From positions 65,518,314 through 65,582,313 of the forward strand of contig CM051521.1 in assembly GCA_028015205.1 (NCBI GenBank): 64,000 nt of DNA, read 5' to 3'. This document shows positions 25,031 through 36,364 of this stretch, piece after piece (within the stretch, counting starts at the first letter, position 1; every line of letters starts with the position of its first letter). The notes beneath the pieces are model-generated. The model saw nothing but the letters and a program-made list of their open reading frames with translations, was not told where the DNA came from and searched no databases. Position numbers and translations under genes: made by a program. The DNA is from Mytilisepta virgata (taxonomy: Eukaryota; Mollusca; Bivalvia; Mytilida; Mytilidae).

Positions 25031-26230
25031 GTCGAGCCTGCGACTTTAGTCGCAGAAAGCTCGACATAGGGATAGTGATCCGGCGGCGGCGGCGGTGTTA
25101 ACTCATTTCTTAAAAGCTTTATATTTTAGAAGGTGGAAGACCTGGATGCTTTATACTTTGTATATAGATGCCTTATGATTCAAACTTTCCGTCTGTCATA
25201 TGTACATTGTCCTTGACCTCATTTTCATGGTTCAGTGACTACTTGAAAAAAAAGTTAAGATTTTTTGTAATGTTAATTTCTCTCTTATTATTAGTAATAG
25301 GATAACTATATTTGGTATGTGCGTACCTTGCAAGGTCCTCATCCCCATCAGACAGTTTTCAATTGACCTTGACCCCATTTCACAGATCAGTGAACAAGGT
25401 TACGTTTTGGTGGTCAAGTCCATATCTCATATACTATAAGCAATAGGTCTACTATATTTGGTGTATGGAAGGATTGTAAGGTGTACATGTCCAACTGGCA
25501 GGTGTCATCTGACCTTGACCTCATTTTCATGGTTCAGTGGTTATAGTCAAGTTTTTGTTTTTTGGCCTGTTTTTCGAATACTGTATGCAATAGGTCTACT
25601 ATATTTGGTGTATGGAAGGATTGTAAGGTGTACATGTCCAACTGGCAGGTGTCATCAGACCTTGACCTCATTTTCATGGTTCAGTGGTTATAGTTAAGTT
25701 TTTGTGTTTTGGCCTGTTCTTCGAATACTGTATGCAATAGGTCTACTATATTTAGTGTATGGAAGGATTGTAAGGTGTACATGTCCAACTGGCATGTGTC
25801 ATCTGACCTTGACCTCATTTTCATGGTTCAGTGGTTATAGTTAAGTTTTTGTGTTTTGGCCTGTTTTTCGAATACTGTATGCAATAGGTCTACTATATTT
25901 GGTGTATGAAAGGATTGTAAGGTGTACATGTCCAACTGGCAGGTGTCATCTGACCCTGACCTCATTTTCATGGTTCAGTGGTTATAGTCAAGTTTTTGTG
26001 TTTTGGCCTGTTTTTTCAAATACTGTATGCAGTAGGTCTACTATATTTGGTATATGGAAGGATTGTAAGGTGTGCATGTCCAACTGACATGAGTCATCTG
26101 ACCTTGACCTCATTTTCATGGTTCAGTGGTTATAGTTAAGTTTTTGTGTTTTGCTCTGTTTTTCGAATACTGATAGCATTTACTTTCATTAGAAATACAC
26201 GACAGGCGAGACATTTTTGTGTGTCCACTC
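25031..26230 (+). mobile_element. Family B element with hairpin head and 147-bp tandem core
   Basis: The head is a nested hairpin at 25031-25065: outer arms GTCGAGC/GCTCGAC, inner arms TGCGACT/AGTCGCA. A CGG run follows at 25080-25096. Five units of about 147 bp start near 25441, 25588, 25735, 25882 and 26028 (GCAATAGGTCTACTATATTT, CTTGACCTCATTTTCATGG). The end is GCGAGACATTTTTGTGTG followed by TCCACTCTTGTT near 26225. A second copy is at 57505-58105. The open frames here are repeat artefacts. Confidence 0.75.
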
Positions 26231-27302
26231 TTGTTACTTATAAATGGACTTAGTTTTTCTCCCTGTTAACATTACATACAGTCTGCAGTTAAAGTTTTTA
26301 AAACGTAAATTACTTTCTTAAACCAACATGGATTTTTATCAAATTTGGACAGAAGTTTCTTCATGATCAATAAATAACATGTGGAGAAAAATTTAGAAAA
26401 TATTTCTGTATTTTACTGATAAATGGACTTAGTTTTTTTTAATTTACATACAGTCTAATTAAGCTGAAAGTTTTTAAAAGATTTAAAAATTTATCAAACA
26501 TATATGCAATTTATGTAAAATTTTAATCAATAAACAAATTTATTTTCCATATTTCACTTAGAAATTGACTTACTGTTTCTACTCGCTTATAAGACGAATT
26601 TGTGGTACCAAATTTCAATTTTCCCAGAAGTGGGGTCATCTTATAGGACAGGCCACTCACCTAGGAGAAGAAATCTTAGCAAATCTAAAAAGTTAGATTG
26701 GTAAATTTAAAGATATTCCGTAATTTCTCTAATTTTTTGTCACTAAAAAAACTTATAACAAGACGATATTAAAGCCCGTACTTTTCGAGTTGGTGTTGCA
26801 TAAGCTTGATCCCATTAACTGTAAATATGATTAATTATTACCCTTAACACAATCCCTTAAAAAATTATGTACATTCCTTTATTCCACTGAAAACATAGAC
26901 AACAGAAAAAGTAGGTGAGACACTGGGTTCCATGGAACCCTTACAAATTTTGAGAATATACCAAAATTACCATATTTTCCTGCTATAGGTCGAGACTTTT
27001 TTACTTTAAAATGACCATTTTACCATTAAAAGTCTATGGAGAAAGTATCGAATTAGACCTATAGTCCATATAGACTTATAGTCCAAAAAATACAGTAATG
27101 TCAGATTTCTTAAATAGTTAATCATAAAAAAAAATACATTTTTTCTTTGTGTATACAAAATGGATACACAGTAATTTAAATTATGTTAAAATTTCTGCAG
27201 AAAACCAGCATCATATTCTGTTAATGTATAGATGTATATACATTAACAAGAAGCTAGAAAGGAGATTTTGGAGTTAAGAATGAAATATGAACTGTTTTAC
27301 AG
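26231..27302. other. Intron 1, right end; degenerate repeats
   Basis: Two diverged copies of 'aaatggacttagttttt' plus 'acatacagtct' lie near 26245 and 26405. Short stretches on 'ataagacgaa..tcttatagga' and 'cctatagtcc' occur at 26585-26660 and 26980-27100. The acceptor of exon b ends this region. No other exon was seen. Confidence 0.45.
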
Positions 27303-27441
27303 CCTCTAGAGGAAACACAGAATGTGATAGCTACCAGGAAGGCCAATGGAGAAGCAGCCCATCTGAGTTGTTTTATGGTTGATGGAGAATATGTTTTGTG
27401 TGGAGGATCAAAGAATGTCCACATGTTATTCAGAAAGAAAG
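27303..27441 (+). CDS. RNA ligase-like gene, exon b with catalytic motif I (KANGE)
   Basis: This exon has 46 codons plus one base, acceptor TGTTTTACAG and donor G/GTTAAC. It encodes PLEETQNVIATRKANGEAAH and continues with LSCFMVDGEYVLCGGSKNVH. KANGE (residues 63-67) fits motif I, KxDG or KxNG-E, in which the lysine becomes covalently adenylated. The GGSKNVH segment about 20 residues later matches the strand that follows motif I in RNA ligases. The open frame is interrupted just past the donor. The preceding intron is 25 kb and is almost wholly repeats. This exon is the strongest single indicator of the enzyme class. Confidence 0.9.
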
Positions 27442-29200
27442 GTTAACATATTTATTTGAAGAGAGTTTTTTAATTGGATTTTCAACAATGTATGATGGGC
27501 GAACTGGCAGCTGGGTGGATGGCTGGACAGATGGGTAGTTCCACAAGAGTTGTGTCATGAAAAAGGTTTGGTCATCTACCGACAAAGTCAAGGTCAAAAT
27601 CCTAGTTTAACTTTATATACCACAAAGCCAACTATATTAGTCATGTCTGACTTTTGAATGCATTGAAGATTGACAAAAGAATACCAAAGCGACAAAACAG
27701 TGGGAAAGGTCCATAAATTCGAAATCCAAGAAAAAGACAAAGTCATGATAATAGGACACCACAAACAAACACCACCATGATACATGTATAACTAATGGAA
27801 TAACAAACATATAATAAACTAAACAAAAATAGAACTAGACAGCACAGATTAAAGCACTAGCAATGTTAACTCCCTCTGAAAACAGGTGCTTCGGAAGGGT
27901 AAGTATGTATTGCTCTGTTAACGGCAATTTAATAAAACTTGATTATATTGTTAACAACTACTAGAGGGCATATTATGAGAAAGGTTTGATTGTCTACCTG
28001 AAACATGTGTAAGATCAAGGTCAAAAACTTATTTTAGCTTTATATACCCCTATCCAAATAAACAAAAGCAATATCTGACTCAAAACTTTTGAATACCTTG
28101 AAGGAATTAAATGATACTTGGTGATATTGTTGACCTCTGCCAGACAATGAATCAAGAAAAAAAAAATTGTTCATGGTCAGTACAAAGCAATAAAGACAGA
28201 AGAAAGAAATCTAGGACAGGAATTGCTTTATAGTGAGGTCCATAGAATTATGTTCTCATTTGATAAATAAATAAAATTAGAAATTATTGATGCCTACATA
28301 TAAAGAAGAAAGTCAGCTTGGTGGAAGTAAATAATGCTCATTCTTTCACAGTCCAGTGGATCTTGGTTATGTTGCATGCAGACAAAAAGAAAAGAACACA
28401 ATGAATATGCAGATCACTTTATTTACTACATCACCACCACTTTCCATAAAAAAGTCTTAATATAACAGGCTACACCATTTGAAAAAGGTTTTAGAAATAA
28501 ATCTGCTTATTTGAATCGTGTAATGTTTCAAGTTGCCGGTTATAAATTGAGTACAAGGGACCATGGGATAGGGTTCGATGTAGCCAAAGTTCGACTAAAA
28601 ATGAGCTGGAAATTCTAGAGTTTTGGACAAGGGATATAAACATTAAATGACTTCTATATTCCTTTCCATGCGTTCACTGATAGTTTTTACTTATTGGTTG
28701 AGTTATTTATTATTTGATACACGTGTTTGTTTGTAATTGTTCCATTTTACCTCCATCCAAATAAAATTTAAAGAGAATGAAAACAGATTTATTTTATGAA
28801 AAAACTCACTTTTATCTAGGATAAATCAGTCGATATTCCTGATAATCCTTTCATATTGACCAATTTTGATTTTATAAATTCTTTTTCGATAAGTCAAGCC
28901 TTACTTACTGCAAGAAAACTTCGATTTATTAATGTAAAATTTATTTTTATCACAAAATCCAAAATTTTGTTTTTGTAAAAAAATAATAAAACATTTAATA
29001 AAATAGAGAATGGAAGCAGGGAATGTATCAAAGAGACAACAACCCGAGGTAAATAGGTAACAGAAGAAACTAAGCAAAATGACAATGATCAGTATATATT
29101 AACAAAGGACAATTAGCAGTTACTGACATGCCAGCTACCGACCTAAATTAAGCTTCCTGTTAGAAATATAGATATCAAGATCCAGGAAAGGGCAGTGTTC
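27442..29200. other. Intron 2, left part
   Basis: A segment with GGTCATCTACCGACAAAGTC (near 27570) has a diverged second copy near 27990 (GATTGTCTACCTGAAAC). The 29020-29120 stretch (CAAAGAGACAACAACCCGA) is a common mussel-type repeat. No exon or RNA gene supported. Confidence 0.4.
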
Positions 29201-29548
29201 ATTGTTATACCCGCTGCAAATGAAGTTTTGGGGGTTATATACTCCGCAACTCCTCCTACATTACTTGCATGATTGGCATGAAACTTTATGGAGTGTTAGA
29301 TCACTATATGGAGATGTGCATATTTGCATGAATTTCTGTTTGAACAAGAAATGTAAAAGATACAGCTGTTTAGACTTAGGCAATTTTTAACAAAACTTTG
29401 TAACATGTGTTGTCTGCAACTCCTCCTACACTACTTGCATGATTCTCATGAAACTTTATGGAGTGTTAGATCACTATATGGAGATGTGCACATTGTCAGG
29501 AATGTAAAAGATATGGCTGTTTGGGTATTAGTCCCTTTCAGGACAGTT
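29201..29548. repeat. Tandem pair of a roughly 190-bp repeat
   Basis: GCAACTCCTCCTACATTACT and GAAACTTTATGGAGTG, then TAGATCACTATATGGAGATG, occur near 29247 and again near 29416. Confidence 0.75.
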
Positions 29549-30213
29549 CTAGTTAGTATTAGTTTTATTTAAAGTAACTTCAACAGGATAAATCTCTTTA
29601 GTGTATATACTGAAGTCGTCATTATTGACAGCCAAAATATCATCCAAATATCTAAAAGTGTTATTAAATTTTTGTATCAAATGTTTCGTTGGGTCTTTGC
29701 TGATTTTAGATATAAATTGTGATTCATAACAATATAGAAACAGGTCCACAATAAGTGGTGCACAGTTAGTCCCCATTGGAATTTCGATAACTTGGTGATA
29801 TATGGAATCTCCATGTTATCTAGTAAAAATTCAAGTGCAGTTATCATATCAAAGCAGGTCCAATTGACATAGTTCTTTTGTTTGTCGCTACTAAAAAATG
29901 ACCTAAAAGAGTTTGAACATATATATTCACATTCTGACTATTTAAATGCCCAGTTAATTAGGTATGTGAATTTTTTCTTAATGATATTATGAGGCAAAGT
30001 GGTATATAGGGTAGAAAAAGCAAAACTGCGAACAGATTCGAAATCACCAATATGAGCATGTAATATATCAATTACTTCCAATGAATTTTTCACACTCCAA
30101 AAGTAATTAATACCACTATTTTCGTATACTATACATACTGTTTGACAGGTGTAAAAATTTGGTTCTCCTGTACAAATGATTAATAAATTCGACATAACGA
30201 GTTTATTTTGCAC
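29549..30213 (-). pseudogene. Decayed reverse transcriptase fragment (Penelope-like or similar retroelement)
   Basis: On the minus strand the upstream frame (30213 to 29938) reads YFWSVKNSLEVIDIL and FSTLYTTLPHNIIKKK. It ends at an in-frame TAG, then continues with VNWTCFDMITALEFLLDN. A frameshift near 29776 leads into MGTNCAPLIVDLFLY and the catalytic box FRYLDDILAVNN. FSTLYTTLPH, PMGTNCAPL and Y.DD are conserved blocks of reverse transcriptase palms in Penelope-like and related retroelements (family knowledge). The fragment lacks both ends, has at least one stop and one frameshift, and lies antisense within intron 2 of the ligase gene. Inactive. Confidence 0.8.
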
Positions 30214-30447
30214 AAATTATATTTCCTTTGTACACAATATCACTTCGACACAACCAAAATTTCGACTCATTGAATTTCGAGATAAAAGGCATTAAAATAC
30301 ATAGATTATACGGTCAGCTGGTATGGACCAGAAAATAGTTCAAGATAACCGATATTTCGACTTAAGCTATTTCGAGACAACGAGAACCAACTGTATTATT
30401 AAATCCTGAAATATGCAGTTGATAATGTGAAGTCTTAATAATTATAG
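30214..30447. other. Intron 2, right end; degenerate TTTCGA repeat
   Basis: Repeated TTCGACACAACC, TTTCGACTCATTG and TTTCGAGACAACGAG motifs occur at 30240-30385; a relative is at 28540-28620 (GTTCGATGTAGCC). They end about 50 bp before exon c. Confidence 0.5.
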
Positions 30448-30550
30448 AAGATATATTGAAGTATACAGAGCCACGGTTTAGAATTGCCAGAGAAGTTTGC
30501 ATGACTGTAATGGAGTCCATCGATAAAATGTCTGAGAATGACAAAAGCAG
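30448..30550 (+). CDS. RNA ligase-like gene, exon c (helical linker between motifs I and III)
   Basis: The acceptor is ATTATAG/AAG. The first two bases complete a Glu codon begun in exon b, giving RKKEDILKYTEPRFRIA across the junction. The exon ends at GCAG/GTACTT with two bases left over. The peptide (PRFRIAREVCMTVMESID, then KMSENDKS) reads as an amphipathic helix, which is where a helix is expected between motif I and motif III in Rnl1-type ligases. The 3' end of the upstream intron is a degenerate repeat of TTTCGA motifs at 30230-30400. Although there is no catalytic residue here, the phase fit on both sides is good evidence. Confidence 0.88.
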
Positions 30551-31073
30551 GTACTTATTTTTGCTTTGGGCTGAACATTTTTCTGTCTAATTTATTCAAG
30601 AATAATACATAGAGAAAATCTATATTGCATGTAATATCATCAGCTAATAATATATTGATCAACAGGTGATAGGGCATGCAAGACAATAAACTTAGTATCA
30701 GGAAACTTCAATTTTTGGGCATCAAATTTTGGCATTATGCTAAATACTAGAATTATAAGACAATTTTTATGCCCCACCTGTGATAGTAGTGGAGTTTATA
30801 GTTTCGGTCTATGTGTCCTTTTGTCTGTCATGGTTTATGTTAAATTTTCAATTGAAGATGGGATGTAGGTGTAATATCAACATGAAACTTTGTCACTAAA
30901 TACCTTAAGATGGGATCTTTAAAAATTTAGGGCAAAGGGGTGGTGTTACCTCAATGTCACTGTTGACTGATCATGATTCCCATTTAGGCTATAATTTATA
31001 TTGAAGGTAATTCAATAACTTAATAATTAAATTCTAGTCTTGTTTTATTTCCAACCATTAAATTTTGATTATT
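30551..31073. other. Intron 3, left part
   Basis: AT-rich intron. A GCCCCACCTGTGATAGTAGTG segment near 30770 is followed by one family C-like core unit (CATGAAACTTTGTCAC). No exon seen. Confidence 0.4.
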
Positions 31074-34000
31074 AGCTCACCTGGCCTATAAGGCATCCGT
31101 TATCCATCTTCCAGTGTTCATCATCATCCGTCGTTGTCCTGCGTAAACTTTCCTTCAAAGGTCTCTTCCTCAGAAACCACTCGGCCAATAGGAACCAAAG
31201 TTTTGTGAAATGGTCCTTAGGTGGCCCCCTTCCAAAATTGTTGTGTTCAAACCGACATGGCTGCTGTGATTAAAAAAAAAATTTCAAAAATCTTCTTGGT
31301 CAATTGTAGATTGACCATGTAGATCATGGTCAACCAAGATTACCAACCAAGATTACCCCCACTGCCAAACTTAGTTTAACATAGGACCCTATTAGAAATT
31401 TTCTTGTCTGATACTGCTGAGCCAATTTAAACCAAACTTAGTAGCAATGGTACTTAGATGGTCCTCTTTCAGACATGTATCTGATGACCGGGACTATCCA
31501 CCAAGATGGCCACCAAAGCTGAACTTAGTTTAGCGTAGAACCAAAATGGAAAATTCATTTAAAAATCTTCTTGTCTGAAACTACTGAGCCAATTGGAACT
31601 AAACTTAGCAGCATTTGTCCTAAGATAGTCCTTTCAGAATGAAGTTACCTGGACTGTATATCAAGATGGCTGCCAGCAGCCAAACTTAGTTTAACATAGG
31701 ACCCTAAGGGACAGCGGGAACAGGTCCAACATCCTCTTAGATATTGGAACACTGTAACGGTCAATCAATTTGTGATGATGACCAGAAAATTTCCTAAGTG
31801 ATGACATCAATTTATCTCAGATTAAACTCTGGTTAAGAAGATTTTGTGACAGCAGTAATCCTCTTTAAACCAAACTTAGCAGCAATGGTACTTAGATGGT
31901 CCTCTTTCAGAAGTGTGTCTGATGACCTGGACTGTCAACCAAGATGGCCACCACAGCCAAACTTAGTTTGACATAGGACCCTATGGGAAATTCATCTAAG
32001 AATCTTCTTGTCTGAAACCAAGGAGCCAGTTGGAACAGGAATTGGCAGCAATGGTCCTTAGATGGTAGTCTTTAAGAATTGTGTCCGTTGATCATGACTG
32101 TTGACCTAGATGGTCGCCACAGACAAACTTAGCTTAGGATAGGACCCTATGGGAAGTTCATATATGAATCTTCCTGTTTGAAACTTTGAGCCAATTGGAA
32201 CCAAACTGAGCAGCAAAGGTCCTGAGATAGTCCTCTTTCAGAATCATGTCCGATGAACCAAGCTATCAACTTAGATGGTCACCACAGCCGAACTTAGTTT
32301 AACATAGGACCTATGGGAAATTCATTTAAAAATCTTCCTGTCTGAAACCAGCGGGACAATTGGAACCAGACTTGGCAGCAATGGTCCTTGAATGGTCCTC
32401 TTTCAGAATTGTGTTGGATGGCCCAAACAAGATGGCTGCCACAGGTAAACTCAGTTTAAAATAGGACCCAGCCAATTGTGAGCTTTTGCCATCACTTGGC
32501 ATCCGTCATCCGTCTGTCTGTTGTAAACTTTTTCAAAGATCTTTTCCTCTGAAACCACTGAACCAATTACAGCCATATTTAGTCTGATTGATCCTTTGGG
32601 AATGTATATTAAAATATGTGTTTTATTTTCTTGTCCGTCGACAAAATGGCCGCAATGGCCAAAAATAAAATATAGGGGTAAAAGCAGTTTTTATACGACC
32701 GCAAAATTTTTGCGGTCGTATATTGGTATGACGTTGGCGTCGTCGTCGTCGTCGTCGTCGTCGTCCGTCGTCCGTCGGAGTCTGTAGACATTTGGTTTTC
32801 GCACTATAAATGTAGTATAAGTTAATAGAAATCTACGAAATTTAAACACAAGGTTTATGACCACAAAAGGAAGGTTGGGATTGTTTTTGGGAGTTTTGGT
32901 CCCAAAAGTTTAAGAATTAGGGGCCAAAAAAGGGTCCAATAAGCATTTTTCTTGGTTTTCGCACAATAAGTCTAGTATAAGTAAATAGAAATCTATGAAA
33001 TTTTAACACAAGGTTTATGATCATTTTTTGGAGTTTTGATCCCAACAGTTTAGGAATTAGGGGCTAAAAAAGGGCCCAAATAAGCATTTTTCTTGGTTTT
33101 TGCACAATAACTGTAGTATAAATAAATAGAAATCTATGATATTAGCTTGGTGGGCTAAGGAAGGTAATCCAAACACATTCCAAACACATTTAAAGTAAAA
33201 TATTGTGTATGATTCAATTATGTATAAAGAAATGTTGATTGTTTTTGGGGTGATTTATAGCTGTCAATTTATTTTTAGAACTTACTATGAATTAATATTA
33301 ATTTTAGCCATATGTCATTTTTTATTTTAAGACTTCAATGATGTATTTAAATGTTTAATTATGTTTGCAAACTTCATGATAATTTTGAATAGGGATTATG
33401 ACATTATCTTGAGGGAAAGATTTTTTTTTTGAAAAAGGGAAAGTGGGGGGGGGGGGGGGGGGGGGGTGTCAAAATTTATGGGGTAAATATTAAATTGGCG
33501 GGGGGGGTGGGGAAAATTTTTTTCTCATTTCAGATTTGTACTTAGTTTTGTTATTATGGGCCCAGTTTTCAAGTTGGTTCAAATTGGGGTCCAAAATTAA
33601 AGATAAAAAAGGGGGTAATTTTTTTTTTTTGGGGGGGGGGTGGGGCATTTATCCACAGCATATTGTATTGCACAAAAAGAAAAAAGTTGAATATAAATTC
33701 AAATCATATGACCAATTCTAAGTTTTTTGATTTCACTTATTCTGTGTCATAAACCTATTATGTATCAAATATTTCAATAAATTTTCAATTGCACAGTATT
33801 GTGTAATAGCAAGAAATTGATATGTGTGACCTGTTATCAAAACTTTATTATTAACAAATTCCATTGGAAATTTGCCAATATCTTTAGTTTAATGAAGTTC
33901 GTTGGAAATTTGGAAATATAAAATTTGCTGATGAAGTTTTTTTGTTTATCTCATCTAAAATGCTTTTAAATTATGTATATTTAAAATTTACCATCCATGA

Positions 34001-35428
34001 CTATGATGTCATTTTCTATTTTAATAAATTATGGTGTATTTAAATGGGCTGTTATGGTTGCAAAGTATCAAACGAAATGGGGGGGTGGGGTTTGAAAAAA
34101 AATTTAGGGGGGTGGGTAAATGAGAAATTATGGAGGGGGCAATTTTTTTATCATTTCATATTTCATAAATTAAAAAGGAAATTTCAGATTTCTTTTAGGA
34201 AAAAAAGGGGGGGTTACAATAATTTTTTTTTTTTTTAATTTTTTTTTGGGAGGGAAGGGGACAATGTGGAACTTCATAGTGTATTGCACAAAAGTTAAAA
34301 AAGAGGTAAATTATTTTATTTTTTTTTTTGGGGGGGGGGGAATTTTCAATTGCACAGTATTGCACAATAGCAAGAAATCTTCAATACATAGGTCAATGAA
34401 GCTTGAATGATGTATCCATACTTGCCCCAACTGTTCAGGGTTCGACCTCTGCGGTCGTATCAAGCTGCGCCCAGCGGAGCATTTTATTGGCTTATATCTC
34501 AAAAACCAAAGCATTTAGAGCAAAACTGACAGGGTAAAAAGGTTCAACAGGTTAAGATCTACCAGCCATGAAATTTTCAGATGAATCGGATAACCCTTTG
34601 TTGGGTTATTGCCCCTGAATTGTTAATTTTAAGGAAATTTTGCAGTTTTAGGTTGTTATCTTGAATATTATTATAGATAAAGACAAACTGTATACAGCAA
34701 AAATGTAAGATCTACAAATAAGTCAATATGACTAAAATCGTCAATTAACCCCTCATAGGAGTTGAAAGATTATTTACATGTAAACAGAAAATAATGGTCT
34801 GATGTTGTCACAGATGTTTAGGGCGTTTATTGAAATAAATTAAATGGTAGCTGTACAAATAAAACGGAGCATCAAGGGTTAAGGTCATTGAAAAATTCCA
34901 TAGCAACCGATGAAAAAGTCCCTAGCAAACATATATATTTGGGTTCAGGACCTTATAATTTACCTGTATAAGTCAAAAAGAAGTCAAGGGTCAAGGGTTA
35001 AGGTCATTGAAAAAGTCCATAGAACCAATGAAAAAGTCCCTACCAACCATATATATTTGGGTTCAGGACCCTACAATTTACCCGTTCAAGTCAAAATTGA
35101 AGGTCAAGAGTCAATGCCATTGAAAAAGTCCATAGCAACCGATTAAAAATTCCCTAGCAACCATATATATTTGGATTCAGGACCCTACAATTTACCTGTT
35201 CAAGTAAAAATTGAAGACCAAGAGTCAATGCCATTGAAAAAGTCCATAACAACTGATGAAAAAGTCGTATTTGGGTTCAGGATTCTATATTTTAGCTGTA
35301 CAGGTCAATATTAAGGAGAAAATTGCGACGGTATACATTAAATAGCAAAAATAATCATTGATGCAAGATCTACTGGTACACAAAAGATAACAGGTGAACG
35401 ATTCATGCTCTTGGGAACCTCTTGTTTA
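31074..35428 (+). mobile_element. Family C HINE-like element C1, interrupted by family A copy A5
   Basis: The head is AGCTCACCTGGCC at 31074. The core has about nine units of 150-160 bp (CTTCTTGTCTGAAACCA, GAGCCAATTGGAACC, CAAGATGGCCGCCAC-like, ACATAGGACCCTATGGGAAA). A5 occupies 32688-34487. The flanks read together as the family C sentence CAGTTTT then TGGCTTATATCTC, which is intact at about 55374-55390. The tail at 35391-35428 is CAGGTGAACGATTCATG followed by TTGGGAACCTCTTGTTT. Sub-terminal inverted repeats AGCTCACCTGG/CAGGTGA are visible. Confidence 0.8.
32688..34487 (+). mobile_element. Family A HINE-like element A5
   Basis: The head palindrome is at 32692-32723, the GTC run at 32736-32770. 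Only shortened 172-bp units follow, then a core without the 261-bp array but with a 22-G run near 33444-33466. The tail is of the second subfamily (GACCTCTGCGGTC and TATCAAGCTGC) with hairpin GCTGCGCCCAGCGGAGC. It is nearly identical over 1.4 kb to A6 at 42706 but sits at a different point of its family C host. Confidence 0.85.
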
Positions 35429-35759
35429 AATTCTTCTCCAAAACTACAATGCCATATCTTTCTAAAGTTTATAGGAATTATGATTTCAAGACCCTTCTAC
35501 AAAGATTGCTTATTTGATGTTGATCAGATGGCATACATAGCAGCTATGGCAGCTATGGTGGCACATAAGTTTGCATTGAAGCTTACAGGAAGTCATGAAT
35601 AGTGTATGGAAAGTTCTTATCAGATAAACATTGATATAAACAAAGAACATCAAATATGCAGTGCCGGCATGTTATCTGCTTCATTATCCAGGTGAGCGTT
35701 TCAGGCTCACTTGTGCCATTAGTTAATGTAATCATAAAAATAATATCAAAGATTAACAG
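35429..35759 (+). repeat. Family C fragment C2 just upstream of exon d
   Basis: Core-type sequence (GCAGCTATGGCAGCTATGG) runs to a family C tail, CCAGGTGAGCG at 35689-35699 then TTTCAGGCTCACTTG. The remaining 50 bp form the intron end with acceptor GATTAACAG. Confidence 0.55.
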
Positions 35760-35855
35760 TCTTTTACAGTTCCTGGTTGCCACTGGTTACACGGGCGTGT
35801 TTGAAATTTTGTCACCTGAGCATCAACATGTGGAAGATTTATCTTATTTAAATGG
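35760..35855 (+). CDS. RNA ligase-like gene, exon d with motif III (VFEILSPEHQ)
   Basis: The acceptor GATTAACAG/T supplies the last base of the Ser codon split from exon c. The donor is AATGG/GTATGT. The peptide is LLQFLVATGYTGVFEILSPE and then HQHVEDLSYLN. GVFEIL followed by SPEHQHV fits motif III/IIIa of RNA ligases, where the Glu and the aromatic residue contact the adenosine. A competing acceptor 11 bp downstream (TTTTACAG at 35770) would start at the Phe codon in the same reading frame but would not match the phase left by exon c, so 35760 is chosen. The exon starts only about 50 bp after a family C tail remnant at 35689-35710. Confidence 0.9.
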
Positions 35856-36364
35856 GTATGTAAAGGATTTTTTTTTAAAAAACATTGAGGAATCAAATAA
35901 AAATAAGTGGATCATTTGGCATGCATTTCAAGTGTAGTACAAAAATGTAATGGCTTATAATTATTTCACTGTTTACTATTTATATACTAAAAATAGAAAA
36001 TAGGGGACAAATTTTTAAGAAAATATCTATGAAACTATGTGGCCAGATGAAACCAAACTTTACTGGAATGATTCCTGTGAGGTCAACTTTCAAAATTATG
36101 TCCGATAACTTGGACTCCCAACCAAGATGGTTGCCTGCAGCCAAATTATTTTAACATTATAAGCTATTGGTTATGTCAGCGTCAGTAGACGGGTAGGTTT
36201 ATGCACATTTACTTTTGTTCTATTAAATGCATCCTTGTGATATTTTGCCATAATGGTCCCCCATAATAAATACAGGTTGGGATTGATTTTGGGAAATCTT
36301 GCCCCTCCCGTTTTTTTTCTGTAGGTCATTAAGGGTTTTTTGATAATTTTTTGTGTAACTTTTT
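35856..36364. other. Intron 4, left part; family C-like core remnants
   Basis: One or two decayed core units (CCAACCAAGATGGTTGCC, 36118-36135). No exon seen. Confidence 0.45.

Noticed and set aside
25036..25065. Nested hairpin considered as a terminator or riboswitch
   Set aside because: The context is a eukaryotic intron and the sequence is the head of repeat family B; bacterial-type signals do not apply.
25458..26087. Repeated peptide with CTCPTGRCH and FSWFSGYSQVF
   Set aside because: It is the translation of the 147-bp family B tandem core (147 is divisible by three); there is no start or stop context and no splice sites.
25441..26180. Regular spacing considered as a CRISPR array
   Set aside because: The whole 147-bp unit is repeated without unique spacers; it is a plain tandem repeat.
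35405..35602. Open frame with MAYIAAMAAMVAHKF upstream of exon d
   Set aside because: It lies in a family C fragment (GCAGCTATGGCAGCTATGG resembles the core text at 160-180), it would not keep the phase between exons c and d, and it ends in a stop.
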